A program made the position numbers and the translations under genes. 64,000 nt of DNA. It comes from Saccharina japonica (lineage: Eukaryota; Sar; Phaeophyceae; Laminariales; Laminariaceae). The stretch covers positions 55,301-119,300 of the forward strand of contig MEHQ01003696.1 of assembly GCA_008828725.1 (NCBI GenBank), given 5' to 3'. The notes under the pieces were generated by a model. It searched no databases. It worked only from the letters and a program-made list of their open reading frames with translations, and was not told the DNA's origin. The first letter of the stretch is position 1; each line of letters opens with the position of its first letter. Shown piece by piece: positions 1 to 11,060 of this stretch.

Positions 1-144
1 GTAAGTTTTTAACATGTTTTTGGATTGCGATTACTTGTTGTGTCGGACTTAGTCGTTTGGTGTATAACCGTACAACTGTCTGATACGTGTAATTTTCGTG
101 TTACTCCAAGTGTTTGAATTGTGTGACTGCAATCCATCCACGAA

Positions 145-435
145 GATTGCGGCGGAATTTATGTTTCTCCGGAGGGGTTGCATAAAATTGTTTTTGGCCC
201 GACTTCAGGGGTCCTATAGAGTGCTCGGTGCAGTGTCTTGCTCACGCAGAGCGGTGGGTCGGGCGTCGGACTGCGATTAGGCAATGAGGAGAGAAGATTA
301 AATCTATACATATGTTCCTTTAGTTAACTGAGAGAAAGGGATCCACATATCCCCTCGACTCTATAAGACCCCCGAAGTCGGGCCCTAAACAATGTTATGC
401 AACCCCGCGGGGGAAACATACATACCGCCGCAATC
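145..435. mobile_element. Non-autonomous TIR element (MITE) with ~75-bp inverted ends
   Basis: The left end (GATTGCGGCGG at 145) and the reverse complement of the right end (ending at 435) match over about 75 bases with a few mismatches, including the block GGCCCGACTTC at 197-207 and its complement near 374-384. The ~140-bp centre has no convincing coding sequence. Long TIRs with no transposase are typical of MITEs. No second copy is in the window and I could not identify a target-site duplication. Confidence 0.75.
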
Positions 436-759
436 TCTACAACAGCAACAGGCGGCGTCTACCTTACAGGCAGGTGCGTTACGTGTTTTTGATAGTCATA
501 GCGGTACTAGGCCCCCGGTTTTCGATGGTTGATTTAGGCCGGGAGAAGACATCCAGCAGAGAGTGAGAGAGTGAGGGTGCTTGTAACAAAGATGAATTCG
601 TATTTTTGAGAAAGGGGTTGTCGAGAAGCAGTGGAGAGTAGGATACAGCCAATCAAGGTAGGACTGAAGAAGTCGAGCCAAGCGGCATCGATTGCAGTCT
701 TTGGTAGGGAGAAGGTGAATCAGGCGTCCACGGTTTGGAGTATACTGGTCAATCGCATC
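436..759. other. Intergenic, nothing recognised
   Basis: Short open frames only, overlapping on both strands. No repeat partner was found in the window. Confidence 0.5.
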
Positions 760-1224
760 TCACACAAAGCGCTTGTAGAGCTGGTAACGGCAACAGGCAG
801 CCCGAGTGAGGGGTGGTCTGCTTTCAAGAAGCCATCTGTAGCACTGGGTCGGGTGTGGTGGAGTTGTCGCTGCTCCTAGGCTCCTTGTCCTGGGCTTGCC
901 TACTCCTCTTCCTTTCAAGTCCTCTAGTGCCCTCGTGGCGATTGTTTCCTCCTTGACTGCTTTCAGCGCGTGATTCACGTGGTCTGCGATAGCTTGTTCC
1001 TGCTCCTCGATGGTAAGCGTGGCGAAAGATGGCAAATACATGGTGCTGCAGCCTGTGCCCGAGCTACCGTGACTATATGCCAAGACGCCAGCGTAAGGGG
1101 TCAACTCGTGCACCGTGTGCGCTTGGGTGGTGCGAGGGTGGAGCTCGCCATAAGGCGGAGTAGAAGAAGAAGAAACCAGGTACCAATTATTGTAGTGTGA
1201 GTACGTAGGTATTAATAGATATAT
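760..1224 (-). CDS. Possible coding exon or retroelement fragment, unrecognised
   Basis: The minus strand stays open for about 155 codons from a stop near 1224 down to the stop at 760, with no ATG until 1041, so a single-exon gene would start at 1041 (MYLPSFATL). The middle reads like real protein: a helix-prone stretch EEQEQAIADHVNHALKAV followed by a basic segment (KGRGVGKPRTR). I recognise no domain. It could be an internal exon, a remnant of a retroelement structural protein, or chance. There is no paralogue in the window to test it against. Confidence 0.28.
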   Translation of the reverse strand: MYLLIPTYSHYNNWYLVSSSSTPPYGELHPRTTQAHTVHELTPYAGVLAYSHGSSGTGCSTMYLPSFATLTIEEQEQAIADHVNHALKAVKEETIATRALEDLKGRGVGKPRTRSLGAATTPPHPTQCYRWLLESRPPLTRAACCRYQLYKRFV

Positions 1225-1369
1225 ACGTAGCTAGCCAGCCTGCGTTTTAGGGTTTTCACGGGAACTAACGAATGGAAACCAGCACCGAGCGTGGTTGGTC
1301 AACTCGTTTGCAACCAACAGTTCAAAAATGAGCACAGAGTAACATCATTATTATTAATAGTACGTTGTG

Positions 1370-1715
1370 TTGATATATTTTGTTTAATTCTTATTTTTCC
1401 ATCCCTTTTATTATCTTCGCACTTCTGTCTTTCTGCCTCCGTTGTCGTAACTCAGATCCGGGGTCACAAAGTAGGCTTCTCTCCCTCCTCCCCCAATACA
1501 GTGCTGGCCTTATTTTTATCGCGCAGAGGGTTCAGTCTTCCCAACGCTCGTCCATCTTCATCGAATTTTGCCAGCTCACGCTGTCGCACATTCCGCTAGC
1601 CAAGATTGTTTCTTGCGACAACAAGTCCCTACGAGCATGCACTCGGGGGGACTGGAACTCACGATCTTGACGCTAACAGGCTTCGTGGGTACCTGCTAGC
1701 CCACCGGGGCGACCG
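1370..1715 (-). mobile_element. SINE-1 copy, tRNA-derived
   Basis: It reads on the minus strand from 1715 down to about 1370. The head resembles a tRNA: an A-box-like GTGGGCTAGCAGG just inside the 5' end and a degenerate B-box-like AGTTCCAGTCC about 55 bases later. About 270 bases of unrelated body follow and the element ends in an A-rich tail (T-rich on +). It aligns along its length with 20130-20463 and partly with 57482-57590. Multiple copies with a tRNA-like 5' end and an A-rich 3' end define a tRNA-type SINE; such elements need a LINE partner to move. Confidence 0.75.
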
Positions 1716-2375
1716 ATTAAATGGAAACTATTAACAATATAACTAACTGCTGCTCTTTCTGCGTTTGGTCGTTGGTTGGGCAGTACGCGATTGACAGCGG
1801 CTCATATTCTCGTATTCTTGCATAGGCTCGCGGCTTCTTGTTGTGGTGGTAGAGAATATGGGCTCTTGAAGGCAACCGTACACCGTAATTAGAGTGGCCT
1901 TCCTTGCTGAGAACGAACGATTATTTACGTAGGAGTAGCTGTAAATTATTTAATTTTACGAGTACAGTATTATAAACTATAAACACACCCCAACATAATA
2001 TCAACAAAATGTCACATATGGTACGTATCGCAGCGGGAAAACCACAGTTTCCAACTTACTAAAAATATTTCTTCTGACATTCGCCGCTACAGGAATTTAT
2101 CTGGCACGTGGTTTGTCACACGCTTTATTTGGCACGTGCTTCGTTTTCCAAGCAGTACTGGACGAAGCATGATAGTAGATATTCCTGAGGTAGCTATTTA
2201 GGCACTTTGATTGGCTACGTAAGGGTATGTTTTACGCGGCTCAATCAACTTGGAGTCTCCCCCAGCTACAGCATCCCGAGTCTCCCTAGAGTATTTCCAA
2301 GATCAGCATCCACGCCGGCCGAGTCCACCTAGAGTCTTACCAAGCACACAGCATCCCAGCACTGACCACTGACAT

Positions 2376-2400
2376 AGGGTTCGGGTTCGGGTTCGGGTCG
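2376..2400 (+). repeat. Short GGGTTC tandem repeat
   Basis: Four copies of a GGGTTC hexamer. It resembles the degenerate telomere-like tracts inside the elements at 9492-9769 and 54985-55259 (which mix GGGTTC and GGGTTA), but no TIR surrounds it. Confidence 0.6.
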
Positions 2401-2612
2401 GAGGGTCGGCTTCAGGCGCCGAGCACAAAACCCCCGTAAAAATCTACTATCAAGGTTCGTCCACCCCTCTTTCCAAGTGCAAAACGGAACGCTGAACCGC
2501 AGACCAGTCTGCGGGCCGATCTCCCATGCCCAACAAGACCAAAGTAGTAGTAGTATTATATAATAAGAGTACGTAGCGGCGGCAGTAAACCGTTAGAGTT
2601 CGGGAGAGAGCT

Positions 2613-2990
2613 ACTGTTGTAAGACTTAGTTCGGGTAGGCGATCGGTTAACCTTTTACCAGTATAGCCCAACGGACGAAGACCTTAACAAATGGCGACGA
2701 CGGCAGGACATGAGTTGCTGGCCGTGAGTTCGAATCTCACCTCCACCATGAAAACACTTTTTAAAGAAAAGTGAATATCCTCATGTCAAGAACCTGAAAC
2801 ATACTCTCTCTGGGTCCCCATAACATTGGAACCGCGAGGCCAATTGGCTTTGACACGACGACCCGTATATCCGGTCTGTCCTGAATACCCCGCCGGTTCA
2901 GGGGGGAGAGTGTTGTAAGGCTTAGTTCGGGTAGGCGATCGGTTAACCTTTTACCAGTATAGCCCAACGGACTAAGACCTTAACACTACG
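2613..2990 (+). mobile_element. SINE-2 copies, tRNA-derived, in partial tandem
   Basis: A segment of about 70 bases (TTAGTTCGGGTAGGCGATCG onward) occurs at 2623 and again at 2921. Each carries an A-box-like TAGCCCAACGGAC. The first continues into a very good T-arm/B-box at 2730-2747, GTGAG-TTCGAAT-CTCAC, a perfect 5-bp stem, then CTCCACCA. No 5' strand pairs with CTCCACC, so this is a tRNA-derived head and not a working tRNA gene. Diverged relatives lie at 46668-46735 and 49340-49600. Confidence 0.6.
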
Positions 2991-4237
2991 CAAGCACCTG
3001 TTGTGGCCGAGATGTCCTGCTTGCGCCTAAAGTCAACTCTTAAAAGCTCTATTGGTTCAACCTGAGAAAATCTTCGAGTGGATTTGAAGGGGGGATGTAA
3101 ACTCTTCGACAAGGAGGACACTGACGGAATTGGCAAGAAGCGCAATCGGGCTCGGGAACCCGCTGCATCTTGAAGAAAACTCGGAACACACACACCCCAC
3201 AGGGGAGGCGGACCCGGAAAAGAGCTCTAAGCGAGCCTGGCCTTTTTGTGCGGATCGAACGCCAATTTCTGGACGTTCCGTTCTTCTCGCGTTCATGGCG
3301 TCTCCTACATGCACTGGTGAGTGTTAACAAAAGAAGGAGTTTATATAGAGTATGGTTTGAGATATACTGGTCTGGTGGTGTTGGTGCTTCTAGGGTCTTC
3401 ACGACAATATCGATCACCTATCTATATCACCTGCATCACCCTCGTTTGTTTGCGAAATTAACAACTTGCAACCCACCTCCTACATCCGCTTCCGGGTTTA
3501 TATTTCCCGAAATATATCATACTATCGTCGAGTAGACAATGTTCTTATTACCTGGTGCGCGCGGTAGCGAAGCGGAGAGCCCTTGAACCGGCAGGCCTTT
3601 AGCGTGATGTACGGACTGCTTTCCCACTATGTCTGCGAGGAAAAATAATAATTGCAGCCAGAGAGTAAATCAAAGTAAAGAGGGAGGGGGTATAAAGAAA
3701 AGCGTTCATACTACTGTATTAATATATATGAGGACATATAAAATCCGTAAGTACGCGCGATCGAAGTATTACACTCAGCTACGTACGAAAATATGAGTTT
3801 TGACGAAATGCTCGAGCTCACTGCAGATGCTTTTTTTAAAAATATATATTCATATGTACGTACTCGCGTACATATATTATGATTCGACTGCTGTATGATA
3901 TTATGTTACCCCGGATTTGAGTAACGCTTACTGCAGTTATTAATATTAATAGTTGGTGCTGGATACCGTATCGAAAAAAACGATATTATCGGTATGAAAC
4001 GATACGATAATATAGTATCGAAAATGTTTGGATATAACTGTAAAATGCCGGACGCCTCCCTCGGTGATAGGGGGTAAGGGACACAGCAGCAACAAACAGG
4101 AGTATACTGCTGGTTTATGGCTTGTCGATTTTCTTGTGTTTCGATACAAGAACAAGGCCTATCGTTGTCGTTATTGCGATCGAAGGTATTTCTGGCCTAT
4201 CGTATCGACATGATATCGGTTTTAATATCCAACACTA

Positions 4238-4473
4238 AGGGTCGTTTTTATCGAGCAACTTTTTCCCAAAATTGATTGGAAATTTCCATTATTTTGTTTT
4301 AAAAAAAACAGGATTTAGTTGGAAAGTTTGAAATCTTAACAGACGGCAAAATATTCGGAAGGCTTCGCATTCCAATATTTGGAAATTCTTTTGGAAAATA
4401 TGGAAATCTAAAAAATTGCGCGCAAAACAATATTGGAATTTTTGGGGAAAAGTTGCTCGATAAGAACGACCCT
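4238..4473. mobile_element. MITE with AGGGTCG ends
   Basis: The ends (AGGGTCGTTTTTATCGAGCA from 4238 and its near-perfect inverted copy ending at 4473) form TIRs of about 45 bases. The internal sequence is AT-rich and non-coding. The matching position in copy 2 of the ~3-kb duplication (near 19900) lacks it, so copy 2 is probably the empty site. Confidence 0.75.
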
Positions 4474-5246
4474 GAACAAAACTGTAGACGAGGGAGAGAG
4501 AAAGGGGAGAAGAAGGGCAAATATAATATGATACTGTTGTTGTTATTCCAGTGTCCCTCTGGCAATGTGTAGCTATTTCGTCAGTCATACAATTCACACG
4601 TTTTCTTAGCAACCATCCCTGAATACTTGACAGACTTATACACCAATAATACAGTCCCCTTAAAGAATGCATTTACCCAATCCACAGTGACGTTTCACCC
4701 ATCAAACCCTAAAGGGTGTCATGTACTTAGTATGCCTGCGAAAAACATGCGCCCCCATAGATAGGCAACGAGTACACGTACTTTCGACCGCGGTCAATTA
4801 CCCACTGATCGTAAAGAACACGTTGATTTTTTAGTTTTTAGCATTTTGCCACCGCCGGGCTCCAAATCGTCAAGCTCCCTTTTTCGTATTTAATCTACAG
4901 CTTCTTGTCAAATTGAAAGTATGCACATAACTACGATAAAAAAAAAAAACATGTAAGAAGTATACGTGCACAGCTCCCTCGGTTCAGGGCAGACACAGCT
5001 CGGTTGGTCTCTCAGTTCGTTTCGGGTTGTTTGCTATAGCTCAAGAATTATCGGATTAGTTACAGTAGTTCTACTGCAGGCTGCTGCTGCTGTGTAGCAT
5101 GGGAAACCCTGCCGAAATAGCACCACACTGGCAGGGGCGGCCGGGGATTTGGATATCATACGCCTAACCCCCCGCCCGGAGGGGTCGAGTTTTTTTTTTG
5201 TTTTTACGGCGATTTTTGTTTTGGTTTGTATCCAGGGTGTATCGGT

Positions 5247-5424
5247 ATACAGTACAGGACACCTACTAATAAATAGGCTGATAAACAAGCCAGGCTGAGA
5301 TTTCAAGAAAATCTGAAATTCATGAGTCTTTATTTTGAAATTAGTGTAGAAAGCACCCTCTCTCGAGTAAGAAATCCAGCCTGGACCAGATTTCCTGTTT
5401 CTGATCGGGTGTCCTGTACTGTAT
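5247..5424. mobile_element. MITE with ATACAGTACAGGACACC ends
   Basis: The 17-base terminal sequence is repeated in inverted orientation at 5408-5424, and the next ~40 bases are also loosely inverted around CCAGGCTG. A half copy lies at 49985-50060, sharing AAGAAATCCAGCCTGG. A minus-strand open frame of 159 codons crosses the element and is not counted as a gene. Confidence 0.7.
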
Positions 5425-6020
5425 GTGATTTGTGTGACGGTATCATACCGGAGAGGCGCTAAGTCACATCGAGTCAAATAACGTAAAATGACACCACATC
5501 CCTCGTGCGACATATTATACCTGGTATGGTTGTTCTGCTTTGCTGCTTGGTCGAGGCTTGGTGGTACACTGCATGGTCATCATGTGTCCCTACCATACTG
5601 GCACGTTTTTACTCGTACTTCAGCGTAGTCTTACCGTTTTACGGCTCAGACAATGCGTTCCATGATGTAATATGTGAGTCCCAAGCACTGTTCGCGGTTT
5701 CTCCGACAGCGGCGTACAGGACATGTACAGAACCAGGTGGGAAGGTAAGGTGTCAATGAAACCAGGCGCGGTTAGCGATTCGCTTTCCTGATAGATTATC
5801 GTTGCAATGGTATACGCAGGTTTGGGAGATACCTGGGGTCTATCGATTCACCTGCCTGAAGATCCCACAGCTCTCTTCGGGGCCTTCTGGTCCACCTACG
5901 AACGAGCTCATACCTCTGTTATACCTCCCACTACTGCTGCAGCCGCTGTCACTACACAGCTGCGGCCTGTACTTGTAGGTCGCAGCGCCGCCCTGTAGTA
6001 TTGCAGTCCTCTGGAATGCC
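5425..6020. other. Intergenic, nothing recognised
   Basis: Unique-looking sequence. The small open frames show no domain and no paralogue in the window. Confidence 0.5.
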
Positions 6021-6023
6021 TTG

Positions 6024-6123
6024 TATCAAGCAGGGGGGGGGGAGGCTCTCTACCGTCCCCTGTGTTCAGTTCTACAAGCAGGGGGAGGGGGGGGGGTCTC
6101 TACCGTCCCCTGTGTTCAGTTTT
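6024..6123 (+). repeat. Tandem duplication with G-runs
   Basis: A unit of about 50 bases, a long G-run followed by CTCTACCGTCCCCTGTGTTC, occurs twice in direct orientation. A separate C/G hairpin (CCCCCCGACCC / GGGTCGGGGGG type) lies at 6169-6193. Confidence 0.8.
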
Positions 6124-6684
6124 AGATAGGTATTGCTCAGGCGTAGAGGGAAGGAACGGTGTCAGGTATCCCCCCGACCCCTGTCGGGGGGGTCGAAATC
6201 GAATAATTCGACGTGGTGTGTCGGAAAAATAAAATCCGATCCCCCTTGGCACTGTCGTTATATTTTATCTCTACGGATTAAATGTCGATACTCGTAGTGC
6301 TCAGCAGTACCATAACAATAGTACGTGTTGCATCAGGTGTTGGAGCACTGTGGTTGATGCTATTATACTGCTGCGGTAATTGCGGCAATACGAGGAGGGG
6401 GTGGTCCACAGTCGGAACGGAAGACATCCGACCGAGTCGTTGGCGGAGCATAACTGTGTGTTTAGTGAGTAGTGGCTGCGTGTGTTTCATTGGATGTCCC
6501 ACGGGATCCAGACATGGGGAAGAAACAAAAAAGCAACAGTATTTATCTAAACGAATCACGGCATGGTATACGCATGCACCGTTTATAAGGGACACGACAT
6601 GTGCCAGCCCGTCAAGTCCACCTGCCGGTTCACGTACTTGTTGGCCAGGCTCATATAGAGCCCGTGTCTCGTGGGCCTCACTGC
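6124..6684. other. Intergenic, nothing recognised beyond a small hairpin
   Basis: Apart from the G/C hairpin near 6180, no repeat or coding signal was recognised. Confidence 0.45.
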
Positions 6685-7015
6685 CGTGTTATGGGCCGGG
6701 TCGGACCGAGACATTGGTTTTGGTATGGGCCAGGCTGTGAGGCTTTGCAAATGTGATGGGCTAAGCCGTGCCGCGGCTTATCCTCTGCCAATTTTATGGG
6801 TCGGACCGCGGCGCTCCCTCTAACCATATGATCGGTCGGGCCGCAGCCCATTCGCTGAAAAATGGCCGGGCCGGGCCGGGCCGGGCCAGGCCGGGGCCCA
6901 TAAAGGTTACATTTGATCCGCCGGGCCGGCCCGCGGTCCGTCATATCATAGATTGATGGGCTGGCCCGGCGCAACCCCGGGCCGGTCCACAGGCAAACCT
7001 CGGCCCATGACAAGC
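6685..7015 (-). repeat. Degenerate GGCCC-rich array, locus 1
   Basis: Irregular ~40-50-base units, each containing a form of ATGGGCC-GGxCCG-xGGC, with a tight GGGCC run near 6865-6890. The same units occur in the opposite orientation (GGCCCATCAAA) at 42210-42480 and 43255-43740. Frames through it are G/P/A/R-rich on both strands because of composition, so I do not call genes here. Confidence 0.7.
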
Positions 7016-7376
7016 ACTGCAACATTCTTCAGACCTCATACGTGCAAACCTGGTGTAAAACTTGATCGCGCGCGCTATATGGGGTGTGTAGGTTTGAGAG
7101 TGGTCTATATGTATTACCTGGTGCATGCATCGATGAGACAGATGATAACACGAATTATACGAGAAGCCAGCATCCTATGTACAAGCGGTATGGCTGGCGT
7201 GAGTCTTACCATTCTCTGTCCGCCGCCCAACTTTGCACCTTGTCACCGTCTTGTTCCTAACAAGAGGGTGGTATGTATATGGTCTCGTACCTGCGGTTTC
7301 ACACGCTCTCGCCCGCCCTTCCCGTTTTTATCTGATGCTGCGTCTCATGGCAGCGTCCACCCCCAGGTCGCCCACG
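7016..7376. other. Intergenic, nothing recognised
   Basis: No repeat partner or coding signal recognised. Confidence 0.45.
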
Positions 7377-7571
7377 GATCTACATTATTTGACTTTTTCA
7401 TGGTTCGTGTCGCGACACGTGCCGCGGTGTGTCGCGAAACGTGCCGCGGCATCTCGTGACACGTGTCGCGGCATTTCGCGACATGCCGCGGCACGTAGGG
7501 TTAGGGTTAGCGACACTCGCCGCGACACGTGTCGCGACACGTTCCACGAAAAAAGTCAAATAATGTACATC
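7377..7571. mobile_element. Telomere-core TIR element, family T1, copy 1
   Basis: TIRs of about 23 bases: GATCTACATTATTTGACTTT at the left and its inverted copy (one mismatch) ending at 7571. Inside are dense short palindromes built from GTCGCGACAC and GCCGCGGC around a telomere-like tract TAGGGTTAGGGTTAG at 7496-7510. A second copy with the same ends is at 47837-48128. No transposase is present. Confidence 0.85.
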
Positions 7572-9491
7572 CCTCACGTCACCTCAGCTTATGAATCACA
7601 TAGAGCCTACTCGAAGACGGAACATGGGGGATGGGCTGTCAGGAACACCGCACGTGACGCGATCTGCGTTCCCGGAATAGCATTGATTGGCAGTTTCGAG
7701 CAGATGTCTGGATTGGAATTCATACAGAATGCATGTCTTGCAGCCCCACCATACCTTTGACATATAGCAGTCCACAGAGAGCAGAACATTGTGTTCGCTC
7801 ACGTTCACTTTGTGAAGGCAAAATTGTGGCAGAGACGGGCTGTGAGCCAGAGGTTAACACTGTGCTGCGTAAGCTACTGTCGTACAGGTTCGGGTAGCGT
7901 GTCACGAACATGGTACGTCGACACGAGGTGTGTCGCGCCTTCAGAGACAATCAGTCGGAAGGAAATACTCTAGAAAAACTACTATTAATACTACTGTTGT
8001 TGCAACTACCCTCACCCTGGTACTGATTTATCCCGCCAAAAGGTGACCGGGGGCGTAGGTGCACTGCTGTACGTTCACCTCTTATCTCGACACGGAGTGT
8101 TACTGCTGTACGGCCGACGCACATCTCCGTGTAACTACACGACATGTGACATGAGATGTGCCACAGGTACAGCAGCCAATGGGCGCAAGGTATGCAGCCG
8201 CGCAACAAACTTGAATTTTGATCCAGTCATGCTAATCTTCCTCGGCATGGAATCACCTCATTGTTTTGGCACTAGATTGGAAACACACTTGGCTGGTTTG
8301 GCTACGGGCATCGTTGGCTACCAACAGCAACACCGATGACGATCAGGCTATATCTCACCAGGCAAGGCCTGTCTCAAAGGGAGGTACCGTATAGCGATAC
8401 GCACGCACAAAATCGGGCGTAACATTTCCCATCGTGCCTACTTGTGCAAACCCCAACCCTTGTATCACTCGAAAACAGCTATACGACACATCTTTCGAAG
8501 TGGCGGACCTCTACGCCTTACCCTAGCGCCGTGAGGAGCCCCTGCTGCTGAGGTGCCGTCCATCGGGTAAACTGCTGTGCAAAAAGAGGGGTTTCCACGA
8601 AACCCCTGCTTCCCGTTGGAAGCTTGATTATGTTCATATTCCTGGCACCATACCCCCCGGTGCAACACTGGTATTGGGACTGCTGCACTCAAGCATCGCC
8701 TTGTTCGCAGCTGGCGGGAGGAGAAGGAGGGCGTGTTTTGCACGCACCAAGCGGGGACGTGGAAAACCCTGAGACTGGAAGAAGAGTTTCAACGCATACC
8801 GCAGGCAGACGTCGGAGGGCACGTACAAAGCGCCCACCAGATCCATAGGGAAGGCTTCAATCCCGATTCCCGGGCGCTGTTGTTTCGTTAGACGTCGTAT
8901 ACTCGTAGCTACATGGCGTCTCTTCCATCCGTAGGTGAGTTTGGCGAGAGGTTTAGAGCATCACACGAGGCTATATTTTTGTTTACCCTGTCGCGTCTGG
9001 ACGAGAACCATCAATCTCCGAAATTTTTACAGGGGACATCAGACCTTTGCGCGCTTGGCGTTACCTGTTGCAGGACCTGGATTGCGCAATACAATTCTCC
9101 GCCGGCAAGCTTCTTTGGGCCCGTAAGCGGTCATGCCATTTACACTGCATAAATTATTTGTTATGAACCGGGTGCCTTATGTATTACGGCTGTACACAGC
9201 GCTAAGGCGTTATTTTGGTGTCGTATATACAAGTGACAGCAGTAGTGATTTGTGCCTACAGAGCATGTATGCATACAGGTAGTCAGCTGAAATACCTCCC
9301 TACGTACGAGTACTACAGCAGTATCGTATACGTAGGACGAAAGCGCAGCATGCACACCTTGGCTGTGCGGCCTGCATGTCTGATGTTGGGCAATTGTTTT
9401 ACGTCACGGGACAGCTCACGGGGACTGTATAATTACGCGGGCGAATCCCGCACAATACTCGTGGAACTCCTGTTCGGGCAGACGCGCCCTG
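7572..9491. other. Intergenic ~1.9 kb, nothing recognised
   Basis: Only short overlapping frames (<100 codons) on both strands. I saw no repeat partner, domain or RNA gene. Confidence 0.45.
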
Positions 9492-9769
9492 TGTGCAGGA
9501 GCATCCTGCAAAAGTGTTTGTGCAGGATGCCGGTTTTAATGGGTGATGCTGGCCTTTTGCGCCGCATGTTTGTTTTTGGAAAAACGCCATCAAAACACGC
9601 GGCTCCAGCGTGGCTGCCTTTGCCGACCTCGTGCACCCCAAAGGGTTGGGGTTGGGGTTCGGGTTAGGGTTACGTGTGTGTCGGGGTTGGTTTGGTCTGG
9701 GTCGACGGGCGAGGTAGAAATTGACTATACGCAGCCTGCACAAAAAATTTTGCAGGATGCTCCTGCACA
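9492..9769. mobile_element. Telomere-core TIR element, family T2, copy 1
   Basis: TIRs of about 38 bases starting TGTGCAGGAGCATCCTGCAA, each containing its own internal dyad around TGCAGG..CCTGCA. The core holds a telomere-like tract at 9642-9672 mixing GGGTTG, GGGTTC and GGGTTA. An inverted copy with the same ends and core is at 54985-55259. The TIRs are unrelated to family T1. No transposase. Confidence 0.85.
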
Positions 9770-10683
9770 TAGCGCGCGCCGTTCTGGCAGGTTCTGGAGA
9801 TAGCTATTTTATGAGAATCCTCGGTAGACATCGGCTGACAAACCGAACGACCCTTTCATGAACACTGAACGGATCACGCTGGTTAAGGGCTCCGACCCAC
9901 CCTAGTGTCACAGTGCTCATACCTTGATCGATGATACGTGGCGTGGGCCGGTCAGGCGTCTGGTAAAAAATAATTCGACCGCTGGTGTGTACCTGGTAGA
10001 AAACAGACGACAAACAATCTTGATCACCCGCAGATCGCAAGAAATAGACCGTTTTTTTATGTTTGACATCGATCGACAAGCCCAGCGACTGCGTCCTTAA
10101 ATTTGAACGGATCGTGCTGGTTAGAGGCTCCGAGCCACTACGGCCCCCCGTAATAATATCCAGGCAGACATATTTCGGTAAAGAAGTACTACCTCGATCG
10201 TAGCATCCGTCGTAGGAAACAATACGGCTGTGATACATACATGCTGATGCTTCCAGGCAATTGACACATAAATGTTGATTCTTCCAGGCACAGGTGTACC
10301 AGAGGGGGTGAGATCATAAGACATGCATGGATTTTTATCAGATTTACGCGTACCATTTCCGTCACCCATCGGTGCCGTATTATAAAGGCTCGCCCTTAAT
10401 ATATAATGGAGTGTTTGTGATAGAAGTAAAATATATATATACTTTCCTTCCGCTCAAAAAAGTCAATTCCCTTCCCCTTCTGGTTTCGGTGTGTTTGCGA
10501 TAGAAGTAAACGAAATCCTGCAGGCGACGCCTCCGAAGATGATAAGGGAAGTGGGGTGAGGCAATGCTGCAAACAAAACAAACAACGAAAACAAAAAGTA
10601 GCGTACGAGAGGAACGGCAGCCCAGCAACGGTGGCGGCGGCAGGGGTATGACCGCAGTGCCGCAGCTGGTATCCCACGACCGG
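9770..10683. other. Intergenic with one direct repeat
   Basis: A ~36-base segment containing GCTGGTTA and GGCTCCGA occurs at 9868-9903 and 10106-10141 in direct orientation, and a shorter one (GATAGAAGTAAA) at 10420 and 10500. The rest is unrecognised. Confidence 0.6.
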
Positions 10684-10734
10684 AAGCAGCAGCACCGGTG
10701 GCTGCAGCTACATGGCGGCAGCCCCAGCAGCAGC

Positions 10735-10768
<34 letters not shown>

Positions 10769-10793
10769 GCAGCAGCAGAGCAGCAGAAGCAAC
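10684..10793 (+). repeat. CAG/CTG microsatellite tract
   Basis: A nearly pure CAG run at about 10736-10768 with interrupted flanks. All six frames stay open here because the repeat has no stops, so the overlapping Ser-, Ala- or Gln-rich frames cannot be taken as evidence for a gene. Confidence 0.85.
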
Positions 10794-11060
10794 AGTGTCC
10801 GCTTTTGCCTTTTTCGATTTTGCGCCCGACTATTCTTGTCGTCGTGTGTTGCTCCTGCTGCTGCCCACGACCTACGCGCGACAACGCGCCGGCACGCTCC
10901 GCTCCAAGCCCGCCCGACGCCCGACATATTATATAGACCGTGGCGGCGCGCCGCCGCTGCTGCTAGTGCTGCTACCGCAGTGTGGTGAAATTGAAATGAT
11001 ACACGACGACCTGTCATCCTGTCGCGCTCTACAAGCAAGGCGGTACAAGCACGTCTCCAT

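Larger units (their letters stand above)
1840..5040 (+). repeat. Ancient ~3-kb segmental duplication, copy 1
   Basis: Long patches align in the same order and orientation with 17814-20870: around 1844 (GAGAATATGGGCTCTTGAAG), 2085 (CGCCGCTACAGG), 2490 (AACCGCAGACCAGTCTG), 3060-3330, 3440-3520, 3935-4120, 4550-4760 and 4790-5040. The copies differ by insertions: copy 1 has a SINE-2 head at 2.6-3.0 kb and a TIR element at 4238-4473, copy 2 has a SINE at 20130. No long conserved reading frame is shared, so this is either decayed non-coding DNA or an old mobile element of unknown type. Confidence 0.75.

Noticed and set aside
2725..2752. Possible functional tRNA gene
   Set aside because: The T-arm is perfect but no 5' strand pairs with the CTCCACC acceptor side, and the sequence is part of a repeated element.
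5034..5513. 159-codon minus frame
   Set aside because: It spans a complete MITE and has no domain.
6953..7760. 168- and 175-codon plus frames
   Set aside because: They cross the GGCCC array and the T1 element, and the peptide RHVPRCVAKRAAASRDT simply reflects the CGCGACAC palindromes.
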